A stretch of 64,000 nucleotides of DNA from Pirellulales bacterium (GTDB lineage Bacteria; Planctomycetota; Planctomycetia; Pirellulales; Lacipirellulaceae): NCBI GenBank assembly GCA_028279215.1, contig JANQOF010000025.1, positions 1 through 64,000 on the forward strand, read 5' to 3'. Position 1 is the first letter of the stretch; the number at the start of each line of letters is the position of its first letter. Below, in pieces: positions 34,490-43,380 of this stretch. A program made the translations under genes and the position numbers. Under the pieces are notes generated by a model. The model was not told the origin of the DNA and ran no database searches. It was given only the letters and a program-made list of their open reading frames with translations.

Positions 34490-36856
34490 TCATGGTTCGC
34501 TGATTTTCGCCCAGTATGCGTGTTTTCGATCGCAGCGTGTACGGGCGTCTTCCAGCAACACACCAAGGTCGGGGCTGATGAACCGGTTCGCAGGACCGAT
34601 TCGGCGATTGTTGAGTTCGACCTGGACTGGCTTTTCGAAGTCGACGATGTCGGGACTGAGCCAAACGGTGGTTCGATCGGCTTGGTGAAATACGTCGAGC
34701 TTGTTGTTTTGGTATATCCGTCCGCGAATCTGCGTCGGTCGTTGCCCACGTTTCGGCGGCCACGCGGCAGGGGCGACCATCGCCCGTTCGGGAAGCCCGG
34801 CAACCTCGAGCCACCAGTAGAAGCTGTCCCAGGGTCGCATGACTTTACAGTCGAAGGTTTCCGGTGGCGGCCTCCGGACTCGGCGATTCATCCAATCGAA
34901 CAGACGTTGGATTTCGTCGTGGTAGGGTTCGTGCCCGCGGCCGCGGTACTCGACTAGCGTGGCAGGTATGCCGGGCCGCAGGTAAAAGTCGAGTTGCTTG
35001 GCATTGTCTTCGATGTTCGTACCATTTAGTTCGCCATCGACAAAGTACCAATCGACGTGCGGCGCGTTGCTACGGTACCGAAGCGTGTACTTGCCGGCTG
35101 TCGCTAGGAACGGCATGACGCCCGCCCACAAGTCGGGATGCGCCAGGCCGATGTCCCACACCGCGTCGCCACCGATGTCGTGACCGGTGAGAAACACGCG
35201 GTCGGTATCGATCGCGAACCGACGCATGGCGTCACGCAGCGTGCCAAGCACCGCTTGGTGCTCGCGCAACGAATACTTGTACTCCACCTGATGAGGCTCA
35301 AGCCAATCAATCGCCACAACGATGTAACCATGCCGCGATGCTTGACCGACCCGTCCACGCTCGGGATCGAGCCCACCAGCCCAGTAATCGAGCTGCAACT
35401 CAGGAGAATAACCGTGGCCGTGCAGCGTGACAATCGTTGGGTAGCTGCGGAGCGGATCGTAGTCGGGTGGCAACTGCACCAAGTATCGCACCGGGCCGCT
35501 GGGTGCGGCCAACTCGACGCCCAGTTCGTAAAACCGCGGGCTGCGCTCGCTCCCTTCGGGGATCGCCTCGGGCGGTTTGATGAGCTTGAGAATCTGGGCC
35601 ACGCGTTCGGGCGTGCCACCTTCGAGGTCGCGGATATCGGCCAACAACCGCGCCCGGCGAACCGCTTGGTCTTCGCGAAGATACTCGAGTACCAAATCGC
35701 GGATTTCCATCAGCGAACTGGTCACCGCGAAATTGTCTATCGCTTGGGTCGATCCGAGCAGCCAACCACTCATCGCCAGCGCCACCTTGTTTTCGGCCGA
35801 CAAGTCTTCGTCGTCCATGAGTTGGACAAACGAGGCGGTGCGGTCCAAAGTGTTGTAAGTAAGATCGCTCTCGACTTCCGCCTGAAACGCCTCGGCGAGT
35901 TGTCGATGAACCGGATCTTCGACCTTGCCGATTTCTTCGTTCAGCCGAGTGAGAAACTGCTCTTTGCGTGCGGCCAACTGTTCGTACTCGTTCAGCATTT
36001 CGCGGACTTGCTGCAATGTTTCGCCGGCCACGTCGTCGGCAGGGAATCGGGGCAGAAGACCCTGCACCAACGTATGCTGGCCTGCATCGCTGAGGAGCTG
36101 AAGTTCACTCAGAATGCTCCGCGCGGCGAGTTGCCGAAGCTGCCGGAGATTGTCTTTCAACTCCGTCCGTTCGGGAAAATCGGTCTGCACTTGGGCAAGC
36201 TCTCTGGCGGCTTCCGGGTAGCGTTCGGCCTGCAAGTAGAGCTGAACGATCTGAAGTCGCCCTTCGTAATCATCGGTGTCGATGGCTTGATGCAAAATCG
36301 TCGACAACTGCTCGGGGGAAATCGAGCTGGTCGCCAAACGCATATCCCATCTTATTGGCCGCCGAGCACCGTTGAGTCCTTCCACACGCACGTAGCGTGG
36401 AGTGATTTCGGTAATGCCCTGAATAATCGACAGTGGGCCATCGGGCGTTTGCATGTGATACACTCGGCGACCAAACGGATCCCAAGGCTCAATCGCAAGA
36501 CTTGGCCCGACGCTCACCAAACCGCCACCGCTCTCAGCCGCATTCTGCCAGGGACGAATCTTCACCTCGCGCCCGTCGTCTGGTGTCGGGGGCGAGCCAG
36601 GATCGACATCGGCTTTGGCGACGTAAGTCCGCCGCAATCCGTCGTCAACCAGCAGGATGGGCGTGACCTTCACCTCACCGGCCAGCGGTCGGGGGTCGGT
36701 TGGATCATCAGCCACGCCTGCGACCTGGGCGATCTTCCCTTTGAGAACCCGACCGTCCTCGAGCATCACGGTGGCACCCCACGTGTGCGAAGCAACGCAT
36801 GCCAAGACCACAAAAGTGCAACGACGGCGAATCACGATAGACAGAGTGAGATGCAC
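34490..36856 (-). CDS. Exported alpha/beta-hydrolase with helical N-terminal region
   Basis: 788 residues; GTG start at 36856 with a signal peptide (RRRCTFVVLACVASHTWGA). Residues 30-180 include a beta-rich part with MLEDGRVLKGKI. Residues 190-420 are TPR-like helices. Residues about 450-680 form an esterase-type alpha/beta-hydrolase (VRYLVQLPPDYDPLRSYPTI, LHGHGYSPE). The nucleophile elbow reads TGHDIGGDA, so the usual Ser of GxSxG is Asp, while a His persists in GRGHEPYHDEI. A final beta domain closes the protein. It may be a peptidase/esterase relative using Asp or an inactive binding protein. The long plus-strand frame opposite is antisense and rejected. Confidence 0.8.
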   Translation of the reverse strand: MHLTLSIVIRRRCTFVVLACVASHTWGATVMLEDGRVLKGKIAQVAGVADDPTDPRPLAGEVKVTPILLVDDGLRRTYVAKADVDPGSPPTPDDGREVKIRPWQNAAESGGGLVSVGPSLAIEPWDPFGRRVYHMQTPDGPLSIIQGITEITPRYVRVEGLNGARRPIRWDMRLATSSISPEQLSTILHQAIDTDDYEGRLQIVQLYLQAERYPEAARELAQVQTDFPERTELKDNLRQLRQLAARSILSELQLLSDAGQHTLVQGLLPRFPADDVAGETLQQVREMLNEYEQLAARKEQFLTRLNEEIGKVEDPVHRQLAEAFQAEVESDLTYNTLDRTASFVQLMDDEDLSAENKVALAMSGWLLGSTQAIDNFAVTSSLMEIRDLVLEYLREDQAVRRARLLADIRDLEGGTPERVAQILKLIKPPEAIPEGSERSPRFYELGVELAAPSGPVRYLVQLPPDYDPLRSYPTIVTLHGHGYSPELQLDYWAGGLDPERGRVGQASRHGYIVVAIDWLEPHQVEYKYSLREHQAVLGTLRDAMRRFAIDTDRVFLTGHDIGGDAVWDIGLAHPDLWAGVMPFLATAGKYTLRYRSNAPHVDWYFVDGELNGTNIEDNAKQLDFYLRPGIPATLVEYRGRGHEPYHDEIQRLFDWMNRRVRRPPPETFDCKVMRPWDSFYWWLEVAGLPERAMVAPAAWPPKRGQRPTQIRGRIYQNNKLDVFHQADRTTVWLSPDIVDFEKPVQVELNNRRIGPANRFISPDLGVLLEDARTRCDRKHAYWAKISEP

Positions 36857-37085
36857 GGCAAACGGATGGTAGGGTTGCGGACTCGACCTGAGTGCAGCGG
36901 CAAAACGCCGGCGCGACGTGGAGCTTCATCTATTCTCGCCCATTGTGGAGCACGGTCAAACGTCGGCGGGGTTGCGGCGGTAGTTCCGGGTACTGCCGGC
37001 CGATACATGGAGGTTTTTGCGGGTGGTTCGAGTTATGATAGACTCGCACGTCCACGCCAGGTTATTCCCACCGAGATCTGCAGCC

Positions 37086-37316
37086 ATGAATCTGATCCCG
37101 TACTTGCGGTGGTTACTCGTACCCGCCATCCTGCTTCCCATGCTGGTGGCAGTGCTGTTCGGCCTGATGGGACTACTCACAGCCATCGAAGACACGGCCG
37201 GCGCCAACGTCGTCCGCGCGGTTGGCTGGACCTGCTTGGTGCTGTGGATCGTGAACATCGCAGCGCTGGCGATTGGGGTGGCTGTGGAGTTGGTGATCCG
37301 AGGCGACGACACCTAA
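37086..37316 (+). CDS. Small two-helix membrane protein
   Basis: 76 residues from the ATG at 37086, with two hydrophobic helices (LVPAILLPMLVAVLFGLMGLL, which loses one residue at its edge, and the later CLVLWIVNIAALAIGVAVEL). Only a GAGAT-type ribosome-binding site is visible. It sits between the exported hydrolase gene, which is divergent, and the HD-domain gene. No family was recognised. Confidence 0.6.
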   Translation: MNLIPYLRWLLVPAILLPMLVAVLFGLMGLLTAIEDTAGANVVRAVGWTCLVLWIVNIAALAIGVAVELVIRGDDT

Positions 37317-37363
37317 CCTCTGGGGCTACCCAATATCATCGTGCGTACGCAACAATACGGCGT

Positions 37364-38773
37364 ATGAAGCACTTTGAGCGAGAGAGTTTGTGTCACGATC
37401 CGATTCACGGGTACATTCCGTTTCTGTCAGTCGTGCCCGACGGAGAGACGGCCGAGCGGACGCTGCTCGACCACCCGTGGGTGCAACGTATGCGGCAGAT
37501 CCACCAGTTGCAGACTGCATGGTGGGTCTATCCATCGGCCGAGCACACGCGCTTTCAGCACGTCGTCGGCGCGATGCACATGGCTAGCCGTGTCGTCGAG
37601 CGGCTGTACGACAGTCTAGAAGAAGTGTGCGGCGGCGACTTACCAACTCGTGGCTATGTCGAGTGTCTCACCCGCGTCGCGGCGCTGTTGCACGATGTCG
37701 GGCATGGGCCTTTTGGCCACTTTTTCGACGCCCACTATCTCAAACCACAATTTGATCTCAATCATGAGACCCTCGGCGCGTACATCATTGTCAACGAACT
37801 CTCTGACGTCATTCGCGGCATCCGAGAATGCCCAAATACGCGACTAGCAGATAATGAACAGCTCGACCCGGCACAAGTTGCCATATTGATACAGCGCCCA
37901 ACGACCGATGATGCCGATCTGTATCCGAGGTGGCTCGTTTTTATGAGAAGCTTGTTCTGTGGGCTCTACACCGTGGATAGCATGGATTTCGTCCTCCGCG
38001 ATGCTTACATGACCGGGTATAGCCAGCGCGCATATGATCTCGAACGTCTAATTAGGTATACGTTTTTCAGCGATCAGGGGCTCACGATACACCAGAAAGG
38101 CATGAATGCTCTAGTAAAGTTCATTCAAACGAAGAGCGAGCTGTTTCGCTCGGTCTATTTCCACCGCACCGTGCGCTCGATAGATAAGACTCTAGGCGAA
38201 TTGTTTCGGGACAGCCGCGATCTCCTATTCCCGGGAAACCCGGTCGAGCACCTAAACGACTATCTGCACTTCACCGAGTGGTCGTTACTGGTCGATGTAT
38301 CGCGGTGGAGTCGGAGTCGTGATCCACATGCTCGACAACTAGGTGAACGGTGGGACCGGTTGCTCAATAGAAAAGTCGACTGGGTGGCAATCGACGACCT
38401 TGACCGCCCGATCAAGGAAGGTGAATCTGAATCGTCGAGCGTATTCGGCGACGAGAATCTGTTGACGCACGCTATTCGCAGCAGGCTTCCTGAGCGCATG
38501 AGCGATTTAGACATGCGGATCGACTTGCCGCGACACATCTACCGTCCTGATGCTTTAGCCCCATCATCAGGACAGAATTTTCGATACCGGCCATCGACAA
38601 ACAAGGTTTACGCGCTTACCGATGACCAACTGTTTGCCCAACTGCCGATTGCGCATCGCGCTTGCCGAGTCTATCTGCGCAAAAATCACACGTACGAACA
38701 GGCACAGGCTGTCGGTGCGGCTCTCGATGCAATTGTCGGTAGCCGGAGCGAAGACGATCTGACTAATATGTAA
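37364..38773 (+). CDS. HD-domain phosphohydrolase
   Basis: 469 residues from the ATG at 37364. The metal-binding HD set is present: SAEHTRFQHVVGAMHMA, then AALLHDVGHGPFGHFFD, then a later Asp in YTVDSMDFVLRDAYMTG. This pattern is that of the SAMHD1/YdhJ-like and dGTPase-like HD hydrolases, which act on nucleotides or nucleic-acid ends. Length and the DSMDFVLRDAYMTG segment fit the SAMHD1-like group best. The second half is helical with no known motif. Sampled G+C is about 47 per cent, lower than neighbours. The upstream part of the long frame running back to 35138 is antisense to the hydrolase gene and not part of this protein. Confidence 0.88.
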   Translation: MKHFERESLCHDPIHGYIPFLSVVPDGETAERTLLDHPWVQRMRQIHQLQTAWWVYPSAEHTRFQHVVGAMHMASRVVERLYDSLEEVCGGDLPTRGYVECLTRVAALLHDVGHGPFGHFFDAHYLKPQFDLNHETLGAYIIVNELSDVIRGIRECPNTRLADNEQLDPAQVAILIQRPTTDDADLYPRWLVFMRSLFCGLYTVDSMDFVLRDAYMTGYSQRAYDLERLIRYTFFSDQGLTIHQKGMNALVKFIQTKSELFRSVYFHRTVRSIDKTLGELFRDSRDLLFPGNPVEHLNDYLHFTEWSLLVDVSRWSRSRDPHARQLGERWDRLLNRKVDWVAIDDLDRPIKEGESESSSVFGDENLLTHAIRSRLPERMSDLDMRIDLPRHIYRPDALAPSSGQNFRYRPSTNKVYALTDDQLFAQLPIAHRACRVYLRKNHTYEQAQAVGAALDAIVGSRSEDDLTNM

Positions 38774-38829
38774 CGAGGTGAGTGTACCGGTGTGAGGGGA
38801 CAGGTGAAGTTAGACCGTGGCCTCTCATC

Positions 38830-38864
38830 GGCCCCTGCCCCCCGATCCCTGAATCCCCAATCCT
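38830..38864. repeat. Seven-base-phased tract before purB
   Basis: Five 7-mers from 38830 to 38864, for example GATCCCT and GAATCCC, end six bases before the purB ATG at 38870 and so occupy the place of its ribosome-binding site. No Shine-Dalgarno sequence is visible there. Confidence 0.68.
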
Positions 38865-38869
38865 TACCA

Positions 38870-40294
38870 ATGGATTACCAACACTACCAGAATCCGCTCA
38901 TCACCCGCTACGCCTCTCGGCAGATGGCGTCGATTTGGGGCGATCAGAAGAAGTTCAGCACCTGGCGGCGGCTATGGGTGGCACTGGCCGAAGCGGAGGC
39001 GGAACTCGGCATTCCGATCGCCGAAGCGCAGCTCGACGAATTGCGGGCGAAGGTCGACGACGTCGACTTCGTGGCGGCTGCGGCCTACGAGAAGAAACTA
39101 CGTCACGATGTCATGGCGCACGTTCATGTGTATGGCGACCAGTGCCTGCGGGCCAAGGGCATCATTCACCTGGGTGCCACCAGTAATTTCGTGGTCGACA
39201 ACACCGACCTGATCCTCATACGCGAATCACTCGAATTGCTACGCGGCCGACTCGTGGCGGTGATCGACGCGCTCGGTAGCTTTGCGACCGAACATCGCGA
39301 TCTGGCAACGCTTGGCTTCACCCACCTACAACCCGCTCAGCCCACCACCATGGGCAAACGGGCAACACTGTGGGCGTACGATTTAGTGCTCGATCTTAAA
39401 GAAGTCGAGCACCGCCTGGCGACCCTCGCTGGCCGCAGCACGAAAGGAACAACTGGCACTCAGGCGAGCTTCTTAGAACTGTTTGATGGCGACCATGCAA
39501 AGGTGGCGAAACTCGAGAAGCTAGTTGCGGAGAAAATGGGCTTCGATCGAATCTACGCGGTCACGGGACAAACGTATCCACGCAAAGTCGATCATCAGGT
39601 ATTGAGCACGCTTTCGGGCATCGCCGCCAGTTGCCACAAGGCGGCGACCGATATCCGCATTCTGGCGCATCGCAAGGAATTGGAAGAACCGTTCGGGAAA
39701 GAGCAAATTGGCTCCTCAGCCATGGCATACAAACGAAACCCAATGCGATCGGAACGAATTTGCGGTCTTGCCCGCTATGCGATGAGTCTTGAATCGAGCG
39801 CCGCGGGTACTCACGCCACGCAATGGATGGAGCGGACCCTCGATGACAGCGCGAACCGGCGGCTAGCGCTGCCACAGGCGTTTCTGGCGGTCGACGCGAT
39901 CCTGTCGATCTATCAAAACGTCGCCAGCGGGCTGGAAGTTTACCCGCAAGTTATCGCCAGGTATCTCGCCGAAGAGTTGCCGTTCATGGTCACCGAGAAC
40001 GTCCTAATGCAAGCCGTGGCCGCGGGCGGTGATCGCCAAGAATTACATGAGCGGATTCGCCAACACAGTCAAGACGCAGCCGCCATGGTCAAGCAACAAG
40101 GGCAGCCCAACGACTTGCTTCAACGTTTGGAAGAAGACGAAGCTTTCGCAAAAGTAGATGTCGCGGCCGCAGTCGATCCTCGGTCGCTCATCGGTCGAGC
40201 GCCAGAGCAAGTCGATAAGTTTGTCACCGATGTGATCGAACCGTTGCGAGCAAAGTACGGCAGCGGTGCAGACGCCGATGAGTTACGCGTCTGA
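38870..40294 (+). CDS. purB: Adenylosuccinate lyase
   Basis: 474 residues, family length. It cleaves SAICAR to AICAR and adenylosuccinate to AMP in purine synthesis. The fumarase-superfamily signature is [18 protein letters not shown]; the substrate motif [11 protein letters not shown] and [15 protein letters not shown] are also present. The ATG at 38870 matches the usual N-terminus ([16 protein letters not shown]); upstream in-frame codons lie in a repeat and are not family-like. It follows the HD-domain gene in the same direction. Confidence 0.97.
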   Translation: MDYQHYQNPLITRYASRQMASIWGDQKKFSTWRRLWVALAEAEAELGIPIAEAQLDELRAKVDDVDFVAAAAYEKKLRHDVMAHVHVYGDQCLRAKGIIHLGATSNFVVDNTDLILIRESLELLRGRLVAVIDALGSFATEHRDLATLGFTHLQPAQPTTMGKRATLWAYDLVLDLKEVEHRLATLAGRSTKGTTGTQASFLELFDGDHAKVAKLEKLVAEKMGFDRIYAVTGQTYPRKVDHQVLSTLSGIAASCHKAATDIRILAHRKELEEPFGKEQIGSSAMAYKRNPMRSERICGLARYAMSLESSAAGTHATQWMERTLDDSANRRLALPQAFLAVDAILSIYQNVASGLEVYPQVIARYLAEELPFMVTENVLMQAVAAGGDRQELHERIRQHSQDAAAMVKQQGQPNDLLQRLEEDEAFAKVDVAAAVDPRSLIGRAPEQVDKFVTDVIEPLRAKYGSGADADELRV

Positions 40295-40315
40295 CGTTAG
40301 CAGAATTACGAGGGG

Positions 40316-41272
40316 CTAAGCCGCGGACTGACTCGACACGACTTCGGCCTTCATCCAACGAAACGACTGCCCGAGCAAGTCGACAAGCATCCGATCATAC
40401 GGGCGAAAGTGTTGTCGCAAACGATCGGCAACGCCTGGATCGATTTGTTCCGCGTGATTTCCACGATTGTGTATCTTCCTTGGCGAAACGTCGAGCCGCT
40501 CCAATCCTAGTAAGTCGAACACCCGCTGGCATACTTCGTTGGTGTCGTCAAATAGGTCGGCGCTATCGATCACCATTAGCTGCTCGCGAGGATAAACGTC
40601 GAGTATCACCCTCAACTGGTGCGCGTAGTAACTCCACGAAACGTACTCGACTGGCGTACCGTGAAACGCGCAGACGGTCTCGGTTGGCTCGAGAACGTTC
40701 GGCAGCAGCGCGAGTGCCTCGTCGATCGCCTCGGAAAACGTGCGCTGCTCGCGCCAGCGCGACTTCAGGTGCTGGTAGTGCGAATACGTCCGCTCGATCG
40801 GATCGCGAAGCAGAACGATGACTTTTACCGCAGGCAAAATCTCGTGCATGCGCCGAATTGCTTTGGCGGATGGCAGATACATCGGCGATGAGTCCAGACA
40901 GATGCCGTCGACTACCGACAATGCTCGCTTGAGGGGAAATTGGGACCGATACCACGCCTGCGAACGATCAAAATGGTGCGAGAAGTAGTTCACCTCCTTG
41001 CGGACGCCACTATAGCAGCGTGGGTGCTTTGACAGGTAGGTGTGGAGCTGCGTCGTCCCGGCTTTTTGCGCGCCGGCAATGATCAACGCGGGCAACGCTC
41101 GCTGACCTTGCGTTGCCCGTCGCCACGCCGTGGGAATTGCCCGCCGAACCGCTCTCAGCCCATCCTTGGCCCTCCCAACGCCGGGAAGCATTTGGAGCTT
41201 GCGAAGCGTTCGCCGCGTGGGCGGCAGGTCTCTGGTTGTCACGATGGACTCCCCGAAATCTACGTCCTGCAC
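40316..41272 (-). CDS. Sulfotransferase family protein (PAPS-dependent)
   Basis: 318 residues. The 5'-phosphosulfate loop is IIAGAQKAGTTQLHTYLS and the 3'-phosphate motif is VIVLLRDPIERTYSHYQHL, as in heparan-type/NodH-like sulfotransferases. A late FDLLGLERLDVSPRKIHNRG resembles the C-terminal region of these enzymes. It would transfer sulfate from PAPS to a sugar or lipid acceptor not identifiable here. The annotated GTG start is uncertain; an internal GTG at the ESIVTTRDL position is another option. It lies 69 bases downstream of fliA on the same strand. Confidence 0.85.
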   Translation of the reverse strand: MQDVDFGESIVTTRDLPPTRRTLRKLQMLPGVGRAKDGLRAVRRAIPTAWRRATQGQRALPALIIAGAQKAGTTQLHTYLSKHPRCYSGVRKEVNYFSHHFDRSQAWYRSQFPLKRALSVVDGICLDSSPMYLPSAKAIRRMHEILPAVKVIVLLRDPIERTYSHYQHLKSRWREQRTFSEAIDEALALLPNVLEPTETVCAFHGTPVEYVSWSYYAHQLRVILDVYPREQLMVIDSADLFDDTNEVCQRVFDLLGLERLDVSPRKIHNRGNHAEQIDPGVADRLRQHFRPYDRMLVDLLGQSFRWMKAEVVSSQSAA

Positions 41273-41341
41273 CGACGTCGGCGATTTGCACCTTCCTGCG
41301 GTGCCTGAAGAGCGTAGCTGCGAACGGCGGCCGCCTGAGGT

Positions 41342-42136
41342 TTAGGCGGTGGCGCCGAATTCCGGACGACGACGTCCTAGCTGACCTTGTAGACGGCTAA
41401 CGATGGCGCTGTGCATCTGGCTGACGCGACTTTCCGACAAATCGAGCGTGGCGCCGATCTCTTTCATCGTCAGCTCTTCGTAATAATAGAGAATGATGAT
41501 TAGCCGTTCGTTGCGATTTAGTCCCTTGGTCACGAGCCGCATGATGTCGGACTTTTGGATCCGCTTGGTGGGGTCTTCGCCTTTCTTATCCTCAAGGATG
41601 TCGATTTCGCGAACATCCTTGTAGCTGTCGGTTTCGTACCACTTCTTGTTGAGGCTCACCAAATTCACCGCATTGGCGTCGGTGATCAGCTTCTCGAGTT
41701 CCTTTACGCTAATGCCCATCTGCTCAGCCAATTCGTTCTCGTTCGGTTGGCGGCCGAGACGAGCTTCGAGTTGCTTGACCGCTTCGTTTAGCTTGCTAGC
41801 TTTGCTGCGCACCAGCCGTGGAACCCAGTCCATGGTACGAAGTTCATCGAGCATTGCACCGCGGATACGTGGCACGCAGTAGGTTTCGAACTTGACGCCA
41901 CGACTCATGTCGAATGCGTTAATTGCATCCATCAGGCCGAACACGCCGGCCGATATCAGATCGTCAAGGTCCACTCCGTCTGGCAATCGCGACCAAATGC
42001 GTTCGCCGTTGTACTTCACCAAGGGTAAGTATTGCTCAACGAGGCGATTCCGCAGCAGCTTGTTTTCGGGATCAGCCTTAAATTGCGTCCAGACCTCGGC
42101 AATTTCTTCCTTCGATGCGGTAGTCGTCGTGGCCAT
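41342..42136 (-). CDS. fliA: Flagellar sigma factor FliA (sigma-28/WhiG family)
   Basis: 264 residues. The ATG at 42136 follows GGAGGA, which favours it over a start at 42172. Region 2 includes KYNGERIWSRLPDGVDLDDLISAGVFGLMD, where the DLDDL and LMDAI blocks are typical of sigma-28; region 3 is the ANELAEQMGIS-like helical part; region 4 has IILYYYEELTMKEIGATLDLSESRVSQM. It directs late flagellar gene transcription. The partner anti-sigma FlgM is not seen in the window. It is last but one in the minus-strand motility run flhA-flhF-flhG-like-small membrane protein-fliA. Confidence 0.94.
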   Translation of the reverse strand: MATTTTASKEEIAEVWTQFKADPENKLLRNRLVEQYLPLVKYNGERIWSRLPDGVDLDDLISAGVFGLMDAINAFDMSRGVKFETYCVPRIRGAMLDELRTMDWVPRLVRSKASKLNEAVKQLEARLGRQPNENELAEQMGISVKELEKLITDANAVNLVSLNKKWYETDSYKDVREIDILEDKKGEDPTKRIQKSDIMRLVTKGLNRNERLIIILYYYEELTMKEIGATLDLSESRVSQMHSAIVSRLQGQLGRRRPEFGATA

Positions 42137-42249
42137 TCGGTCCTCCGTGATTCCACTAGCACGCCACCTCATGTGGCGTGTGACGGTTTAGATTGTGAGA
42201 TAGGGAGTTGGATGCGTTGGAATGAAAATGCGGCGGGGCGTTAACTTGC

Positions 42250-42477
42250 CTAGGTGGTGTCGGTCGCGTTGAGCTGCGCCTCTAGCCGTTGGCGAACTGC
42301 CTGGTCGACCGTCGATTCGGCAATCGAGCCGAGTACAAAGCCAACGACAGCGAAGATCGCCAACGCGGCTATGGCCGCCAGCAGTGTGCTCTCGACGCCA
42401 CCGTGGGCCAAGGCGCCGCGTATCAGCGTGAGCGCCGCGGCTAGGTAACCCAGGACACCGGCGTAGGCTCGACCCAT
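42250..42477 (-). CDS. Small two-helix membrane protein upstream of fliA
   Basis: 75 residues from the ATG at 42477, preceded by GAGGTGG. Two hydrophobic helices are visible (YAGVLGYLAAALTLIRGALA and LLAAIAALAIFAVVGFVLG), then a short amphipathic tail (DQAVRQRLEAQL). It lies between the FlhG-like gene and fliA in the motility run. The 282-base gap ahead of it is long and unexplained. No family name is known to me; a link to flagellar export is only suggested by position. Confidence 0.7.
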   Translation of the reverse strand: MGRAYAGVLGYLAAALTLIRGALAHGGVESTLLAAIAALAIFAVVGFVLGSIAESTVDQAVRQRLEAQLNATDTT

Positions 42478-42759
42478 GAATCCACCTCGAAGTGCCGTTA
42501 AACTCCAACCAATCCAACCATCTTGACGCACGTGCGCGCGAGATGGCTATGTCGTGGTACATCGGCACGAGGTAGGGCGCGGCTTCAGACCAATTGCTGA
42601 GTTTGTGAAATCTTCGAAGCAACATTGAGATGATTAGCGACGCCAATAGTGCGCAAGATCGTCGCGATTCGGGAAAAGTCGTTGAATGGAAAAGGTGCCC
42701 CGCGTGGGGACGCGCCGCGAGCCTCTCTGTTGCGTGTTCGCGACGCAGGCTTATAGGCA

Positions 42760-43341
42760 TTAACTGTTGTGGACTGCAATAGGACTGACCGAATCGATCG
42801 ATGCTACCGGGGGCATCGCCAGCAAGCGATCAACCAGTGGCTCCATGCTAGCGGCCACCGTGTCGTCGGTCGCCGTACAGACTAACGTGCCGGAAATGCT
42901 GCTATGCAAGAACCGCTGGCATGTCTGTGCTAGGCGATTACAGGCGACGGTAGCCGCTTCGTAGCCTACATGGTCCGTCACTACAAACTCCAACGGCGGC
43001 AGCGGCGCGTGCCGAACGACAAGCTTCAAGTGCTTGTAGCATTCCATCACCGACTCGTCGTCGCTCCTCGTGACAATAATCAACACCGAAGCACGTCGCC
43101 ACTGTTCCCACTGGTCGGCGTGGTTTTCGGCCTTCAATTGCACGAGTTGCCAAGACGCATTGGGTGAACTAGTAGAAATACTTCGCGCAGCGCAAAGATC
43201 GTGCAGACATCGCAGCATCTGGTCACCTAGTTGGTGGTCCCCTGCTGCAAAAATGGCGATCGTCGGTGGTCCCGTAGCCACTGCCGCCGCTTCGCGAACG
43301 GCGCGCACCAAACAGCGGAGTTTGTCGGCTTGACTATCCAT
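42760..43341 (-). CDS. Shrunken FlhG/MinD-like protein lacking the P-loop
   Basis: 193 residues, against about 270-300 for FlhG. It takes the flhG position directly after flhF. The alignable pieces are TIAIFAAGDHQLGDQML (residues 27-43), where FlhG has the deviant Walker A; ASVLIIVTRSDDESVMECYK (84-103), matching the strand and helix after the MinD-type switch; and EFVVTDHVGYEAATVACNRL, matching the asparagine/valine strand and following helix. Walker A glycines and lysines are absent and there is no Walker B Asp, so ATP binding is unlikely. It could be an inactive partner of FlhF. Homology is judged by eye and synteny. Confidence 0.6.
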   Translation of the reverse strand: MDSQADKLRCLVRAVREAAAVATGPPTIAIFAAGDHQLGDQMLRCLHDLCAARSISTSSPNASWQLVQLKAENHADQWEQWRRASVLIIVTRSDDESVMECYKHLKLVVRHAPLPPLEFVVTDHVGYEAATVACNRLAQTCQRFLHSSISGTLVCTATDDTVAASMEPLVDRLLAMPPVASIDSVSPIAVHNS

Positions 43342-43380
43342 GGCGCACGCCCCGCATCTACTCCCCCTGCATCAACATGC

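Noticed and set aside
35138..37363. Upstream part of a 1211-residue plus-strand open frame running into the HD-domain gene
   Set aside because: It is antisense to the exported hydrolase gene, has no domain character, and the HD protein starts naturally at 37364.
42690..42720. GC-rich CCCCGCGTGGGG hairpin in the gap before the small membrane gene
   Set aside because: Four base pairs with a wobble; no T-run, no conservation evidence.
42735..42770. Sigma-28-like GCCTATAA word downstream of the FlhG-like gene on the minus strand
   Set aside because: No matching -35 element at the required spacing.
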